Shown piece by piece: positions 28,004 to 37,888 of a stretch of DNA of 64,000 bases. Position 1 is the stretch's first letter; each line of letters opens with the position of its first letter. This DNA is from Lysobacter sp. TY2-98 (GTDB taxonomy: Bacteria; Pseudomonadota; Gammaproteobacteria; Xanthomonadales; Xanthomonadaceae). Location of the stretch: NCBI RefSeq assembly GCF_003367355.1, contig NZ_CP031413.1:558001-622000 (forward strand), given 5' to 3'. The notes under the pieces were generated by a model, which had not been told where the DNA came from, searched no databases, and saw nothing but the letters and a program-made list of their open reading frames with translations. A program made the translations under genes and the position numbers.

Positions 28004-28504
28004 ATGGCCACGAAGAAAGCCACCAAGAAGTCCACCGCGAAGAAGGCGACCAAGAAGGCTGCTGGCAAGAAGGCCGGCGCTAAGAAGGCCGTCCGCAAGA
28101 CCGCCAAGAAGGCCAGCGCGAAGAAGGCTGTCCGCAAGACCGCCAAGAAGGCCGGCGCGCGCAAGACGACCGCCAAGAAGGCTGGCGCGAAGAAGGCCGT
28201 CCGCAAGACTGCCAAGAAGGCTGGCGCCAAGAAGGCTGTCCGCAAGACCGCCAAGAAGGCTGGCGCCCGCAAGACCACCGCCAAGAAGGCCGGCGCGAAG
28301 AAGGCCGTCCGCAAGACTGCCAAGAAGGCTGGCGCGCGCAAGACCACCGCCAAGAAGGCTGGCGCCAAGAAGGCCGGCGCTCGCAAGACGGCCAAGAAGG
28401 CCGGCGCCAAGAAGACCGCCAAGAAGGCTGGCGCTCGCAAGGCAACCCGTCGTCGCGCGTCGGCTCCGGCCGCCATGCCGCCGACCCCGGCGCCGATGAT
28501 CTAA
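28004..28504 (+). CDS. Histone H1-like / AlgP-type Lys-Ala repeat protein
   Basis: This 166-residue, extremely basic protein is built from repeats such as [13 protein letters not shown] and [10 protein letters not shown], starting [18 protein letters not shown]. It ends in a short Pro/Met tail ([11 protein letters not shown]). The composition matches bacterial histone H1-like C-terminal-domain proteins (AlgP/AlgR3, HctB-like), which bind DNA and condense or bend it. There is no globular domain. The start is supported by AGGAG at 27992-27996. The repeats are near-identical at DNA level, so copy number may vary between strains. Confidence 0.85.
   Translation: MATKKATKKSTAKKATKKAAGKKAGAKKAVRKTAKKASAKKAVRKTAKKAGARKTTAKKAGAKKAVRKTAKKAGAKKAVRKTAKKAGARKTTAKKAGAKKAVRKTAKKAGARKTTAKKAGAKKAGARKTAKKAGAKKTAKKAGARKATRRRASAPAAMPPTPAPMI
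28030..28445 (+). repeat. Imperfect tandem repeat array inside the histone-like gene
   Basis: Blocks built on AAGAAGGCTGGCGC / AAGAAGGCCGTCCGCAAG recur with only third-base changes, in 39- to 60-nt combinations. This makes the segment prone to slippage and to assembly error. It is coding in the plus frame and all repeats keep that frame. Confidence 0.8.
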
Positions 28505-28539
28505 GAAGAACAGAAACACCCGATTACCGCGACAAACCG

Positions 28540-28579
28540 ACTCTCTCCCGCAGCCCAGGCGGGGGAGAGTTTTTTTTTT
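28540..28579 (+). terminator. Terminator of the histone-like gene
   Basis: A 12-bp stem ACTCTCTCCCGC with GCGGGGGAGAGT (28540-28551 with 28559-28570, one wobble), followed by about nine Ts. Confidence 0.92.
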
Positions 28580-29314
28580 GACGATCGTACGGCTGCGTCG
28601 AATGCCATCGGATCAATTTGGCCGTCGAGCGATCAAGCTGAGCGGGCGATCGGCGCGACGAGCCGATAGAGGCCGCCACGTCCTCGATGCGGCGAGGCGC
28701 GGCACCGTGCCCGCGACGCGGACTGGCGTGCTTGCCATCGACGCGCCCGTCGACTGCGGCGCGCGCGCGACGGATGGCAAGCGAAAGGAGCAGTCGTACG
28801 GGCGCGCCCTAGCTGCTGCTCGGTCGAGGTGCGTGGGTCGTTGGAGTTTTTCCGATCAGCCAGTGCGCTGTGCAGAACCCCATGTGGATCGAGCGGCGGT
28901 CGCCGTCGACCGGAACGCTTCGACCTTTGCCCTGCAGCTCGGGCACGTCTTCGAGAAGGCGGCTGCAGTCGGGATAGGGAAGCGGTGGACCATTCTGCAA
29001 GCGCGCCGCATGGGTTGAGCCGCCGCTCGCTCCAACGCGGATCCGACCGGCAGTGCGCGCCGATGAGTCGCCGTGGTGGGCGTGCCGCTGCCTCGCGATC
29101 GCTGCTCGCGCCCGGGTGCACGGAAGGACCAGGCACGCCCCCGTGAGGTCACCCTTCAGGACGCCGACGCGCGACGTGATGCACCTGTGCCGTGTTTGCG
29201 CACCCGTACCCGCACACGCACACGAACCGCGCGACGCGTGCTTCAGCGAGCGTCCAAGCGCCTTATGCCCGTGCGGTCCGTCGCGAATATCCCGCTAGAA
29301 CGTTCCCGCACCCC
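28580..29314. other. 735-nt region with no confident gene
   Basis: Frames on both strands are Arg/Ala-rich and without domains, in the same style as the region before the histone-like gene. The only stretch with plausible codon bias is a short minus-strand frame at 28809-29000, listed separately. No promoter, terminator or repeat stands out. Confidence 0.5.
28809..29000 (-). CDS. Possible small ORF of unknown function
   Basis: A 63-codon frame starting at TTG contains SRLLEDVPELQGKGRSVP and RRSIHMGFCTAHWLIGK. It has fairly high G/C at third positions in its middle part, unlike the other frames of this region. There is no good ribosome-binding site and no recognised domain. It is kept as a low-confidence candidate only. 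Confidence 0.22.
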   Translation of the reverse strand: MQNGPPLPYPDCSRLLEDVPELQGKGRSVPVDGDRRSIHMGFCTAHWLIGKTPTTHAPRPSSS

Positions 29315-29344
29315 AAAGAAAAACGGCCGGCATTCGCCGACCGT
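29315..29344 (-). terminator. Terminator of the serine hydrolase gene
   Basis: Stem ACGGCCGGC with GCCGACCGT (29323-29331 with 29336-29344, one mismatch). On the minus strand it is followed by TTTTTCTTT. Confidence 0.8.
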
Positions 29345-29368
29345 CTTTCAACCCCGAAACTCGCGCAC

Positions 29369-30715
29369 TCAGTGAGGCGCGGCGGTCGACTTCGCGGTGC
29401 TGGCGCCCGACTGGTCTTCGTCGTTCTGCACGAACTGGGTCGGCTCGTCGAAGTCTTCCTTCATCCAGCGGCTGCCCTGGATGCCGAGCGCGCGGTCGAG
29501 GATGGTCGGCACCAGCGCGGACGGCAGCGAGCTCTCACTGTTCCAGAGCAGGGCGACGCCGAAGTCGCGATCCGGCAGCATCGCTACCGCGCCGCGATAG
29601 CCCTGCACGGCGCCGCCGTGGAAGACCAGCGTGTTGCCGGCGTAGTTGTAGACACGCCAGCCAATCGCGTAGCCGGCGGAGTTCAGACGCTCGCGACGCC
29701 ATGCGGAGGCCCGCATCTCGCCCGGCGTGTCGACGCGCGGCGTGTGAAGCGTGGCGAGCAGCGACGGCGGCAGCACGTCGGGGCGATAGCCCGTGTGCGC
29801 GATCAGCCACTGCGCCATGTCGGTCGCGCTGGCGTTGACGCCTGCGGCCGGCAGCACCTGGTAGTACGGCGTCTTCGGCATCACGGACACCCAGCCGCCG
29901 CGACCACGCACGTGGGGATGCGCCCAGCGCGGACTCGACTCCAGGCCTTCCATGCCGACGCTCGCGTCGTTCATGCCCAGCGGCTTGAAGATGCGGCGCT
30001 GCACTTCCTGACCGTAGAACTGACCCGTCGCCGCGAACACGACGTCACCGATCAGGCTGAAGGCAACGTTCTGATAGCCGTAGCACGCACCCGGCGCGCA
30101 CGCGAGCGGCACGTTCGCAAGGCGCTGCGTCAGCGTCGAATAGGGGACGTACGACTCGAGGTCGCGATCCAGCGAATTGCGCGGCAGGCCGACGCTCTGG
30201 CTCACCACGTTCGCGACCGTCACCGCCTGCGTCGCGTTCGGATCGCTGAGCTGGAAGTTCGGCAGGTACTGCGTGACCTTGTTGTCCCAGCGCAGCGAGC
30301 CGTCGGTGACGAGCATGCCCGTCAGCGTGCCGGCGAATGCCTTCGACAGCGACGCGAGACGGAACACGGTGTGCGCGTCGACAGGCTCGGCGGCCGACAT
30401 GTCGGTGATGCCGTAACCACGCACGCTGACGATGCGGCCCTTGTGCACGATCGCCATCGCGAGGCCCGGCACCTTCTGGTCCGCGACGAGCGACTGCGCC
30501 AGCGACTCGATCTGCGCGACGTTGAAGTCGGCTGCGATCGGCAGTGGGTTGTGCACGACCTGCGGCATCGCGGCCGGCGTCGCAACGGGCGGCGTCCAGG
30601 TCGGCGGTTGGGTCTGTGCGCCCGCACCCGTACCGAGTGCGAGCGGCAGCAGGAAAGCCAGCGCGCCGACATGCAGACCACGGCGGCGGATGCGGGAAGC
30701 AGAGGCTTCGGTCAT
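29369..30715 (-). CDS. Exported serine hydrolase, class C beta-lactamase family
   Basis: The 448-residue protein starts at ATG 30715, with GGAAG 8 nt upstream, and has a signal peptide ending near GAGAQTQ. The penicillin-binding/beta-lactamase fold is marked by SLSK (FRLASLSKAFAG, catalytic Ser and Lys), a Tyr motif YQN in ACYGYQNVAF, and HGG near the C-terminus (LVFHGGAVQGYRG), equivalent to KTG. This group includes esterases, D-aminopeptidases and EstB-like enzymes as well as AmpC. The HGG variant and overall style fit a general serine hydrolase rather than a resistance enzyme. Substrate unknown. Confidence 0.88.
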   Translation of the reverse strand: MTEASASRIRRRGLHVGALAFLLPLALGTGAGAQTQPPTWTPPVATPAAMPQVVHNPLPIAADFNVAQIESLAQSLVADQKVPGLAMAIVHKGRIVSVRGYGITDMSAAEPVDAHTVFRLASLSKAFAGTLTGMLVTDGSLRWDNKVTQYLPNFQLSDPNATQAVTVANVVSQSVGLPRNSLDRDLESYVPYSTLTQRLANVPLACAPGACYGYQNVAFSLIGDVVFAATGQFYGQEVQRRIFKPLGMNDASVGMEGLESSPRWAHPHVRGRGGWVSVMPKTPYYQVLPAAGVNASATDMAQWLIAHTGYRPDVLPPSLLATLHTPRVDTPGEMRASAWRRERLNSAGYAIGWRVYNYAGNTLVFHGGAVQGYRGAVAMLPDRDFGVALLWNSESSLPSALVPTILDRALGIQGSRWMKEDFDEPTQFVQNDEDQSGASTAKSTAAPH

Positions 30716-30933
30716 GTGCGCGACTTCCACGAAACGTTCACCACTGGATCATAACGTCGTCATCAAGTGAAGCCAGAGGAAACACATTCATATTCATGTT
30801 TTTCCTCGGAAACAGTGACGTGGAACCGGTCGCTTCGGGACGTTTCGTTCACCGTCGGGCGAACAGCGGCCGCAGACGCGATGGTCGCGCCGCTCCGCGT
30901 TCGGCAGTCGTCAGCGATTTGTAAAAAGATCGT

Positions 30934-32528
30934 TCATGCAGCGTGCGTCGCCTCGTCACGAAGCAGGTCCGCGGCGCGCTCCGCGATCATGATGGTCGGC
31001 GCGTTCGTGTTGCCGCCGATGAGGCGCGGCATCACCGACGCATCGATGACGCGCAGGCCGTCGACGCCACGCACGCGCAGCGCAGGGTCGACGACGCTCG
31101 CTGCGTCGCTGCCCATCCGGCATGTGCCGACGGGGTGATAGACGGACTCGGCCTTCGCGCGGATGAAATCGACGAGCGCGGTGTCGTCGAGATCATTGCG
31201 GCGCGGCACCACCGGGGCGCCCCGATAGGGCGCGAACGCGGGCTGCATCAGCAGCTCGCGCGACAGTTTCGCGCACTCCAGCATCATCCGCAGGTCCAAG
31301 CCGTCGGCATCCGACAGGTAGTTCGCGCGGATGCGCGGCGGCTGCGATGCATCGGCAGATGCCAGTTCGATGACGCCACGACTGCGCGGACGCAGGAAGC
31401 AGGCGTGGATCGTGTAACCGTCGCCCGGCAGACGATGACGCCCGTGATCGTCGAGCTGCGCGGGGACGAAATGCAGCTGCATGTCGGGCCGTTCATCCGG
31501 CGCCAGCGGCGAGCGCACGAATGCGCCACCCTCGGCGATGTTCGACGTGCCGGGGCCGCGACGGCCGCGAAGGAAATAATCGAAGGCGATGCGCGCGTCG
31601 CTCACACGATCGTAGGTGACACGCTGGGTGCTCGCGTGCAGCGTGCAGATGTCGAGATGGTCCTGCAGGTTGGCGCCGACGCCGGGGGCGTCGTGACGTA
31701 CGTCGATGCCGTGCGCACGCAGCGCATCGGCCGGGCCGATACCGGACAGCAGCAACAGCTGGGGCGAGTTGATCGCGCCGCCGCAGAGCAGCACTTCGCG
31801 CGCGGCGTCGACACGCTGCACACGGCGGCCGATGGCGTACTCGACACCGCAGGCGCGTCGTCCATCGAACAGCACGCGCGTAGTCAGTGCGCCGGTACGG
31901 ACCTCGAGATTGGGACGATGCAACGCCGGGCGCAGGTAGGCAACGGCGCTGGAACAGCGCGCCCCGTCCTTTTGCGTCACCTGGTACAGCCCGAAGCCCG
32001 CCTGCGTGATGCCATTGAAGTCGTCGTTGCGCGCGAAGCCGAGTTGCGCGCCAGCGTCGACGAACGCGCGCGACAGCGGATTCACGTGGCGCAGATCGCT
32101 GACGTACAGCGGTCCTGCATCGCCGTGCAGGGCGCTCGCGCCACGCGTGTTGTGTTCGCTGCGCAGGAAGTAGGGCAAGACCTCGCGCCAGGACCAGCCG
32201 GTCGCGCCATCGCGCGACCAGTCGTCGTAGTCGGCGGGATTGCCGCGGATGTAGCACATGGCGTTGATCGAGCTGGAGCCGCCGAGCACGCGTCCGCGTG
32301 GCCACCACAGGCGGCGACCGGCGAGCGCGGCTTCCGGCGCGGTGCTGTAGTCCCAGTTGAGGCGCCGCACGTTCACCAGCTTGGCGATGCCCGCGGGCAT
32401 GTGGATGAAGGGGTGGCGGTCGCGCGGGCCGGCTTCGAGCAGCGCACGCGCACCGACGAGTCTTCGCTCAGGCGGTTCGCGAGCACGCAGCCGGCCGAGC
32501 CGGCGCCGACGATGACGTAGTCGTACAT
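30934..32528 (-). pseudogene. GMC-family FAD oxidoreductase with a frameshift near the N-terminus
   Basis: The gene should start at ATG 32528 with [20 protein letters not shown], the FAD-binding GxGxxG motif. That frame goes wrong after EDSSVRV, at about 32445. The neighbouring frame resumes with [19 protein letters not shown] and is intact to the C-terminus, including WPRGRVLGGSSSINAM, the catalytic His in VYHPVGTCRMG and IGGNTNAPTIM. One missing base in GTGCGCGT-GCGCTGC explains it. Intact, it would be a ~530-residue choline/alcohol dehydrogenase-like enzyme. It may be a real inactivating mutation or a sequencing error. The other start in the second frame lacks the FAD motif. Confidence 0.85.
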
Positions 32529-32622
32529 GACCCATTCCCGGTGCGTCGACCCAGCATAGCGGGCAGGGTGGCGGTGCGGCCGCGCGGACGGTACGGTGCG
32601 CATCCCCGACCGGAAGCGATCG

Positions 32623-33933
32623 ATGAGCGCGGATCCCGAGCAGTCCCCGGCCGAGCAGGGACGCGTGCGACGCGGCGAATGGCCGGCGCTACTGGTCTCG
32701 CTCGCCTACTTCTTCTGCGTGCTCACCGCGTACTACGTGATCCGTCCGGTGCGCGAGCAGTTATCCGCGGCGGTCGGCTCGACGCAGCTGCCGTGGTTCT
32801 ACCTCGCCACGTTCATTTCGACGCTCGCGCTCACGCCGCTGTTCGCCGCGCTGGTGTCGCGCTGGCGGCGTCGCGTGATGGTGCCGGTGGTGTACGGCGT
32901 GTTCGTGGCCTGCCTGCTCGGCTTCATGCCGTTCTTCGCGCACCAGGATGCGCTCGACGCGCGCACGCTCGGCATCGTGTTCTTCGTCTGGGTGAGCGTG
33001 TTCAACCTGTTCGTGGTGTCGGTGTTCTGGGTGTTCATGTCTGACATCTGGTCGCCGGTGCAGGCGCGCAGGCTGTTCCCGCTGATCGGTTTCGCGGGCA
33101 CCGCGGGCGCGCTGGCTGGGCCGGTGATCACCAGGTCGCTCGTCGGTGTCGTCGGCATCGCGCCGCTGCTCGGCGTGTCGGCCACGCTGCTGACTGTGGC
33201 GACGATATGTTCGATCGTGCTCGGTCGCTGGGCACGCGATGAGCAACGTCCTGAAACATTGGACGATGCACCGCTCGGTGGCGGGATGCTTGATGGCCTG
33301 AAGCAGGTCTTCGCCAGCCCGTTCATGCGCAACATGGCGATCCTGCTGATCCTTGCGGACGGCATCGGCACGATCAATTACGCGTTGCTCGCGGACTACA
33401 GCGGCGCGACGTTCGCGACTGGCGAAGCGCGCACCGCGTTCGCCGCGACCGTCGACCTGGCGTCGAACGTGTTCACCATGCTCCTGCAGGTGGGCGTGAC
33501 GTGGTGGCTGATGCCGTTGATCGGACCCGGCCGCGCGCTGATTCTGTGGGCTGCGGTCGCGATGGTGTCGCTGGCGCTGGTCGTGTTCGCATCGGATGCG
33601 TACGCGCCGCTGGTGGGAACGATGCCGGCAGTGGCGGTCGCTGCGATCGCGAGTCGCGCGCTGGGCTACGGACTTGCGGAACCGTCGCGGCATGCGCTGT
33701 TCACGCAGGTCGCGCGCAGCGAGCGCTACAAGGGCCAGAACGCCGTCGACACGGCGGTGTGGCGATTCGGTGACCTTCTGGTGGCGCTCACGATGAATGG
33801 CATGAAGACCCTCGGCGCGAGCGTCGGCGGCGTCGCGTCGATCGGGCTGGCCGCGGCTGCCGCGGCCGCCGCGATTGGCTGGCGCCTGTCACGCGTCCGC
33901 GATCTGGTCACGCCGGTGTCGCGCCGCACATGA
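32623..33933 (+). CDS. ATP/ADP-translocase-like (Npt/Tlc-type) MFS membrane protein
   Basis: The 436-residue protein has about 12 helices and starts at ATG 32623 (MSADPEQSP), with CGGAAG upstream. [21 protein letters not shown] and [18 protein letters not shown] resemble the nucleotide-transporter-related MFS branch in free-living Proteobacteria. [36 protein letters not shown] is also typical. Real ATP/ADP exchange is unproven outside intracellular bacteria, so the substrate is open. Its stop overlaps the start of the downstream phosphoesterase by 4 nt, indicating an operon. Confidence 0.8.
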   Translation: MSADPEQSPAEQGRVRRGEWPALLVSLAYFFCVLTAYYVIRPVREQLSAAVGSTQLPWFYLATFISTLALTPLFAALVSRWRRRVMVPVVYGVFVACLLGFMPFFAHQDALDARTLGIVFFVWVSVFNLFVVSVFWVFMSDIWSPVQARRLFPLIGFAGTAGALAGPVITRSLVGVVGIAPLLGVSATLLTVATICSIVLGRWARDEQRPETLDDAPLGGGMLDGLKQVFASPFMRNMAILLILADGIGTINYALLADYSGATFATGEARTAFAATVDLASNVFTMLLQVGVTWWLMPLIGPGRALILWAAVAMVSLALVVFASDAYAPLVGTMPAVAVAAIASRALGYGLAEPSRHALFTQVARSERYKGQNAVDTAVWRFGDLLVALTMNGMKTLGASVGGVASIGLAAAAAAAAIGWRLSRVRDLVTPVSRRT

Positions 33934-34784
33934 GGCCGGCGCTCCGTCACTGGGCGCGGCGCCTCTTCTTTGCCTGGGTGGCGATCGCTTTCGCCGCCAT
34001 CGCTTACGGCGTGTTCGTCGAACCACGCGAGCTGGTCGAGCGTGATTACACGATCGCGATACCGCACTGGCCGGCCGCGTGCGAAGGCCTGCGCCTCGAT
34101 CACGTCAGCGATGTCCATACGGGTTCGCCGAACAACGGGCTGGAGAATCTGGACCGCGTCATCGCGAAACTCGTCGCGAGCGATTCCGATGCGGTCGTGA
34201 TGACCGGCGACTACGTGATCCTGAGCGTGCTCGGCGGCAAGTACATTCCCGCCGACGTAAGCGCGCCGCGCTGGCGTGCACTCACCGCGCGCAAGCCGGT
34301 CTACGCCGTGCTCGGCAACCACGACTGGTGGAAGGGTGGGCTGCAGGTGCGACGCGCGCTGGAAGCCGCGGGCGTCGTCGTGCTCGAGGACGAATCGACG
34401 CGCACCACGATCCGCGGCTGCCCGCTGTGGATCGTCGGCGTCGGTGATTTCTGGACCGCGAAGCACGATGTGCACAAGGCCTTCGCGGGTGTAAACGACG
34501 ACGCGCCGGCGATCGCGCTCACGCACAACCCAGTGCTCCTCGACGAGATTCCCCTGCGTGCATCGCTGCTGCTGGCCGGGCACACGCACGGCGGACAGAT
34601 TTCGCTGCCCTTCGTGGGGCAGCCCGCGAAGTGGGGCAAGCCGGAGAACCGTTACATCCGCGGCTTCTATTCCGAGAACGGTCGCGAGCTGTTCGTCTCC
34701 CCGGGCATCGGTACGAGCATCCTGCCCATGCGCCTCGGCGTACCGCCGGAGATCTCGCGACTGACGCTGCGCGCCACGCGCTGA
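33930..34784 (+). CDS. Membrane-anchored metallophosphoesterase (YkuE/YaeI-like)
   Basis: The 284-residue protein has an N-terminal membrane anchor (LFFAWVAIAFAAIAYGVFV). It carries the calcineurin-like metal motifs in order: LDHVSDVHTG (DxH), VVMTGDYV (GDxx), VLGNHDWW (GNHD/E), ALTHNP, and LLAGHTHGGQIS (GHTHGGQ). The family includes YkuE and YaeI, which cleave UDP-diacylglucosamine-type or other phosphodiesters at the membrane. It overlaps the transporter gene by ATGA and is probably translated from the same mRNA. Confidence 0.9.
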   Translation: MRPALRHWARRLFFAWVAIAFAAIAYGVFVEPRELVERDYTIAIPHWPAACEGLRLDHVSDVHTGSPNNGLENLDRVIAKLVASDSDAVVMTGDYVILSVLGGKYIPADVSAPRWRALTARKPVYAVLGNHDWWKGGLQVRRALEAAGVVVLEDESTRTTIRGCPLWIVGVGDFWTAKHDVHKAFAGVNDDAPAIALTHNPVLLDEIPLRASLLLAGHTHGGQISLPFVGQPAKWGKPENRYIRGFYSENGRELFVSPGIGTSILPMRLGVPPEISRLTLRATR

Positions 34785-34787
34785 GCG

Positions 34788-35258
34788 TCAGGCGTCGCCC
34801 GTCGGTCGCGCCGAAACCCACATCCCGATCACTGCGCGGACCACGATCTCGTTGGAGGGATCGCGCACCTCCACGACCACGGGCACGTCGCCCGTCTGCC
34901 GGCTGTCGACGATGCCGCGGACGGTCGCCGTGGCGGTCATGCGCCCCATCGCCTTGCGCAGGTATTCGACCTGCATGCCTTTCGGAATCCATCGCAGCGT
35001 CGGGGGCAGACCGGCTTCGATCGCGAGGCCAGCCGCCAGCTCGGCGGCATTGCACAACGCGATCGCATGCACGGTGCCGATGTGGTTCGTGACTGCGCGT
35101 CGGTGTCGGAACGAGACCACGCAGCGTCCCGGCTCCAGCGCATCGACGCGCGGCGCGATGCTGGCGAAGTAGGGCGCCTTGAAGCAGACGGCGCGCGAGA
35201 ACAGCCACGTGCCGAGCGGCCAGCGCGTCACACGGCGATGCAGGGCGAGCAGGTTCAT
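34788..35258 (-). CDS. DUF4442 hotdog-fold protein
   Basis: The 156-residue protein fits the DUF4442/PaaI-like hotdog thioesterase group: FKAPYFASIAPRVDALEPGRC near the N-terminus, NHIGTVHAIALCNAAELAAG (the acyl-site helix region), and a long sheet segment ATATVRGIVDSRQTGDVPVVVEV. It may hydrolyse acyl-CoA or bind acyl groups. It lies directly downstream of fadE on the same strand (63-nt gap), consistent with a role in fatty-acid turnover. Confidence 0.85.
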   Translation of the reverse strand: MNLLALHRRVTRWPLGTWLFSRAVCFKAPYFASIAPRVDALEPGRCVVSFRHRRAVTNHIGTVHAIALCNAAELAAGLAIEAGLPPTLRWIPKGMQVEYLRKAMGRMTATATVRGIVDSRQTGDVPVVVEVRDPSNEIVVRAVIGMWVSARPTGDA

Positions 35259-35321
35259 GCGAACTCCCGATACGACGACGGCGGGTCGAGCCCGCCGTCG
35301 TGATTCAACATTCCGATGCGA

Positions 35322-37796
35322 TCAGGCCGCGACGCGCTGGCCTTCCGGATTTACCACGGCGGCGTAACCCGACGAGCGCAGTTCCGACGCTTCGAAGTCG
35401 TCGACGCTGATCGTGTCGATCGTCATCTCGCGCAGCTGCTCGAGCTGGCGACGCTCGTCCGCCGTGATCCAGCCGCGCTCGACCGCCAGCGTGAGCTGCG
35501 ACGCGAAGTCATGCGCTTCCACCTCGTGACCCTTGAGCGCCTTCTGGAACTTGCGCTCGATGGGCTCGGCGGCGACGACGGCGGGGAGGTAGCTGTCGAT
35601 GCGACCGGCGGGGTTGTGCGGACCCGGCGTCAGGAAGGCGCCGCGGCCGATGCGGTCGCGCGCTTCGCCCGGCGTCATCAGGATCGACGCGACCTTGCGG
35701 CTGAGGCGATCGCTCGGCGCAACGGCGCGGCGGCCGAACGGGAACACCAGCGCCCACAGCAGCCAACCGACCGGGCGCACCGGGAAGTTGCGCAGCGCGG
35801 CCGACAGCGACAGCTCCAGCTTGTGCATCGAGTTGTGGAACGCCCAGGCGAGCAGCGGGCGATCGGCCGTCGGCGCATCCTGGTCGTGATAACGCTTGAG
35901 CATCGCGCTCGAGATGTACAGCTGGCTCAGCACGTCGCCGAGGCGGCCCGACAGCGACTCCTTGAACTTCAGCTTGCCGCCGAGCAGCAGCATCGAGGTG
36001 TCGGCCATGAGCGCGAGCACCGACGAGTAGCGGTTGAGCTTGCGGAAGTAGCGCTTGGTGTAGTCGTCGCCCGGCGCCGCACCGATCGTCGCACCGGTGA
36101 TGCCGAACCACAGCGAACGCACCGCGTTGCTGATCGCGAAACCGATATGGCCGAACAGCGCCGAATCGAAGTCACGCAGGCCCTGCGCGCGGTCGGGGTT
36201 GTTCGCGGCCTTCATCTCCTTGAGCACCCACGGATGGCAGAGGATCGCGCCCTGGCCGAAGATCATCAGCGAGCGCGTCATGATGTTCGCGCCTTCGACG
36301 GTGATGCCGATCGGCGACGCCTGCCACGCGCGTCCGAGGTAGTTCTTCGGCCCGAGGATGATGCCCTTGCCGCCGTGGATGTCCATCGCATCCTTGACGA
36401 GCTCGCGGCCCATCTCGGTGCAGTGGTACTTGGCGATCGTCGACGGCACGGCCGGCAGCTCCCCACGCGTCACCGCTGCGGCCGAAGCTTCGGCGAGCGC
36501 AGTGATCGTGTACGCGTTGCCGCCGATGCGCGCGAGCGCTTCCTCGACGCCTTCGAAGCGACCGACCGACAGGCCGAACTGCTTGCGGATGCGTGCATAT
36601 GCGCCGGTGACGCGCGCGCCCAGGCGCGAGCCGCCCGACGCGGTGGAGGGCAGGGTGATCGAGCGACCGATCGACAGGCACTCGACCAGCATCTGCCAGC
36701 CCTTGCCCGCATAGGCCTCGCCGCCGATCAGCTGGCGGAGCGGGATGAAGACATCCTTGCCACGGATCGGGCCGTTCTGGAATGGCGAGTTCAGCGGCAT
36801 CGCGCGGCGACCGATCTCCACGCCCGCCGTGTCGCGCGGCAGCAGCGCGAGCGTGATGCCGATGTCGTTCTTCTCGCCGAGCAGGCCGTCCGGGTCGTAC
36901 ATGCGGAAGGCGAGGCCGATCAGCGTCGCGACCGGCGCGAGCGTGATGTAGCGCTTGTCGAAGGTGAGCTTGACGCCGACGACGCGCGCGCCGTTCCAGT
37001 CGCCCATGGTCACGATGCCGTAGTCGGGAATCGACGTGGCATCCGAACCCGCCCACGGGCCGGTGAGGCCGAAGCACGGCACTTCGCGGCCGTCGGCGAG
37101 GCGCGGCAGGTAGTAGTCCTTCTGCTCCTGGGTGCCGTAATGCATCAGCAGCTCGGCCGGGCCCAGGGAGTTCGGTACGCCGACGGTGGAGCTGACCACC
37201 GACGAGATCGACGCCAGCTTCTCGATCACCTTGTGGTTGCCCAGCGCGGTGAAGCCGAGGCCGCCGTACTCCTTCGGCACGATCATGCCGAAGAACTTGT
37301 TGCGCTTGATGTAGTCCCAGAGCTCCGGCTGCAGGTCGGCGTGTACGTGCGTGATCGACCAGTCGTCGACCATGCGGCACAGTTCCTCGACCGGGCCGTC
37401 GAGGAAGGCCTGCTCGTCTTCGCGCAGCGTCGGCTTCGGCTGCGAGAACAGGACGTTCCAGTCCGGCTTGCCCGAGAACAGCTGGCCTTCCCACGCGACC
37501 GTGCCGGCTTCGAGCGCGACGCGCTCGGTCTCCGACAGCGGCGGCAGGATCTTCTTGTAGAAGCCGAAGAGCGGTTTGGTGACCAGCGCCTGGCGCAGCG
37601 CGGGCACGAGCAGCGGGATCGCGATGATCGCGAAGAGGACGGCGGCGACGGCGGTCGCCGTCGAGTTCGCGCCGACCAGCCAGGCCGCGACGAGGCCGAC
37701 AACGGAGATTGCGACCCACGGCGCGAGGCGCATGCGGTGGTAGGCGGCCACGCCGCCGAGGATCAGCAGGACGAGGAAGGGTGCGGCGATGCTCAT
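35322..37796 (-). CDS. fadE: Acyl-CoA dehydrogenase FadE
   Basis: The 824-residue protein is the size of E. coli FadE (814) and catalyses the first step of beta-oxidation. The N-terminus has hydrophobic segments (APFLVLLILGGVAAYH, WVAISVVGLVAAWLV). The dehydrogenase core includes IVPKEYGGLGFTALGNHKVIEKLAS, FGLTGPWAGSDATSIPD and DIHGGKGIILGPKNYLGR. The C-terminal extension is typical of FadE. ATG 37796 is chosen for its GGAG SD and family fit; a longer frame runs into the divergent promoter. It diverges from a TetR regulator, and a perfect inverted repeat lies between them. Confidence 0.95.
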   Translation of the reverse strand: MSIAAPFLVLLILGGVAAYHRMRLAPWVAISVVGLVAAWLVGANSTATAVAAVLFAIIAIPLLVPALRQALVTKPLFGFYKKILPPLSETERVALEAGTVAWEGQLFSGKPDWNVLFSQPKPTLREDEQAFLDGPVEELCRMVDDWSITHVHADLQPELWDYIKRNKFFGMIVPKEYGGLGFTALGNHKVIEKLASISSVVSSTVGVPNSLGPAELLMHYGTQEQKDYYLPRLADGREVPCFGLTGPWAGSDATSIPDYGIVTMGDWNGARVVGVKLTFDKRYITLAPVATLIGLAFRMYDPDGLLGEKNDIGITLALLPRDTAGVEIGRRAMPLNSPFQNGPIRGKDVFIPLRQLIGGEAYAGKGWQMLVECLSIGRSITLPSTASGGSRLGARVTGAYARIRKQFGLSVGRFEGVEEALARIGGNAYTITALAEASAAAVTRGELPAVPSTIAKYHCTEMGRELVKDAMDIHGGKGIILGPKNYLGRAWQASPIGITVEGANIMTRSLMIFGQGAILCHPWVLKEMKAANNPDRAQGLRDFDSALFGHIGFAISNAVRSLWFGITGATIGAAPGDDYTKRYFRKLNRYSSVLALMADTSMLLLGGKLKFKESLSGRLGDVLSQLYISSAMLKRYHDQDAPTADRPLLAWAFHNSMHKLELSLSAALRNFPVRPVGWLLWALVFPFGRRAVAPSDRLSRKVASILMTPGEARDRIGRGAFLTPGPHNPAGRIDSYLPAVVAAEPIERKFQKALKGHEVEAHDFASQLTLAVERGWITADERRQLEQLREMTIDTISVDDFEASELRSSGYAAVVNPEGQRVAA

Positions 37797-37888
37797 TGGA
37801 GCGCTCCAGCGGACGGGCGTCCGCGCGGGGTTTCGGGCTGGCGGTGGCGGTCGGGCGCGGCATTCAAACGGCAGCATGAAACACCCGA

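Noticed and set aside
28030-28445. CRISPR-like or intergenic satellite repeats
   Set aside because: The repeats are contiguous, in frame, coding for KKAGAKK-type units, without unique spacers.
26843-28519. Long minus-strand open frame (558 codons) covering gcvH's end, the gap and the histone-like gene
   Set aside because: It is antisense to two clear genes, low-complexity where it mirrors the AAG/GGC repeats, has no domain and exists because stop codons are rare in this GC-rich repeat DNA.
28578-29018. 146-codon plus-strand frame after the histone-like gene
   Set aside because: It begins inside the terminator T-run, has no ribosome-binding site and shows no domain or codon bias.
35270-35302. 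GC-rich hairpin (CGACGGCGGG/CCCGCCGTCG) between fadE and the DUF4442 gene as a terminator
   Set aside because: There is no T-run on either side, so intrinsic termination is not supported; it may be an mRNA-stabilising hairpin.
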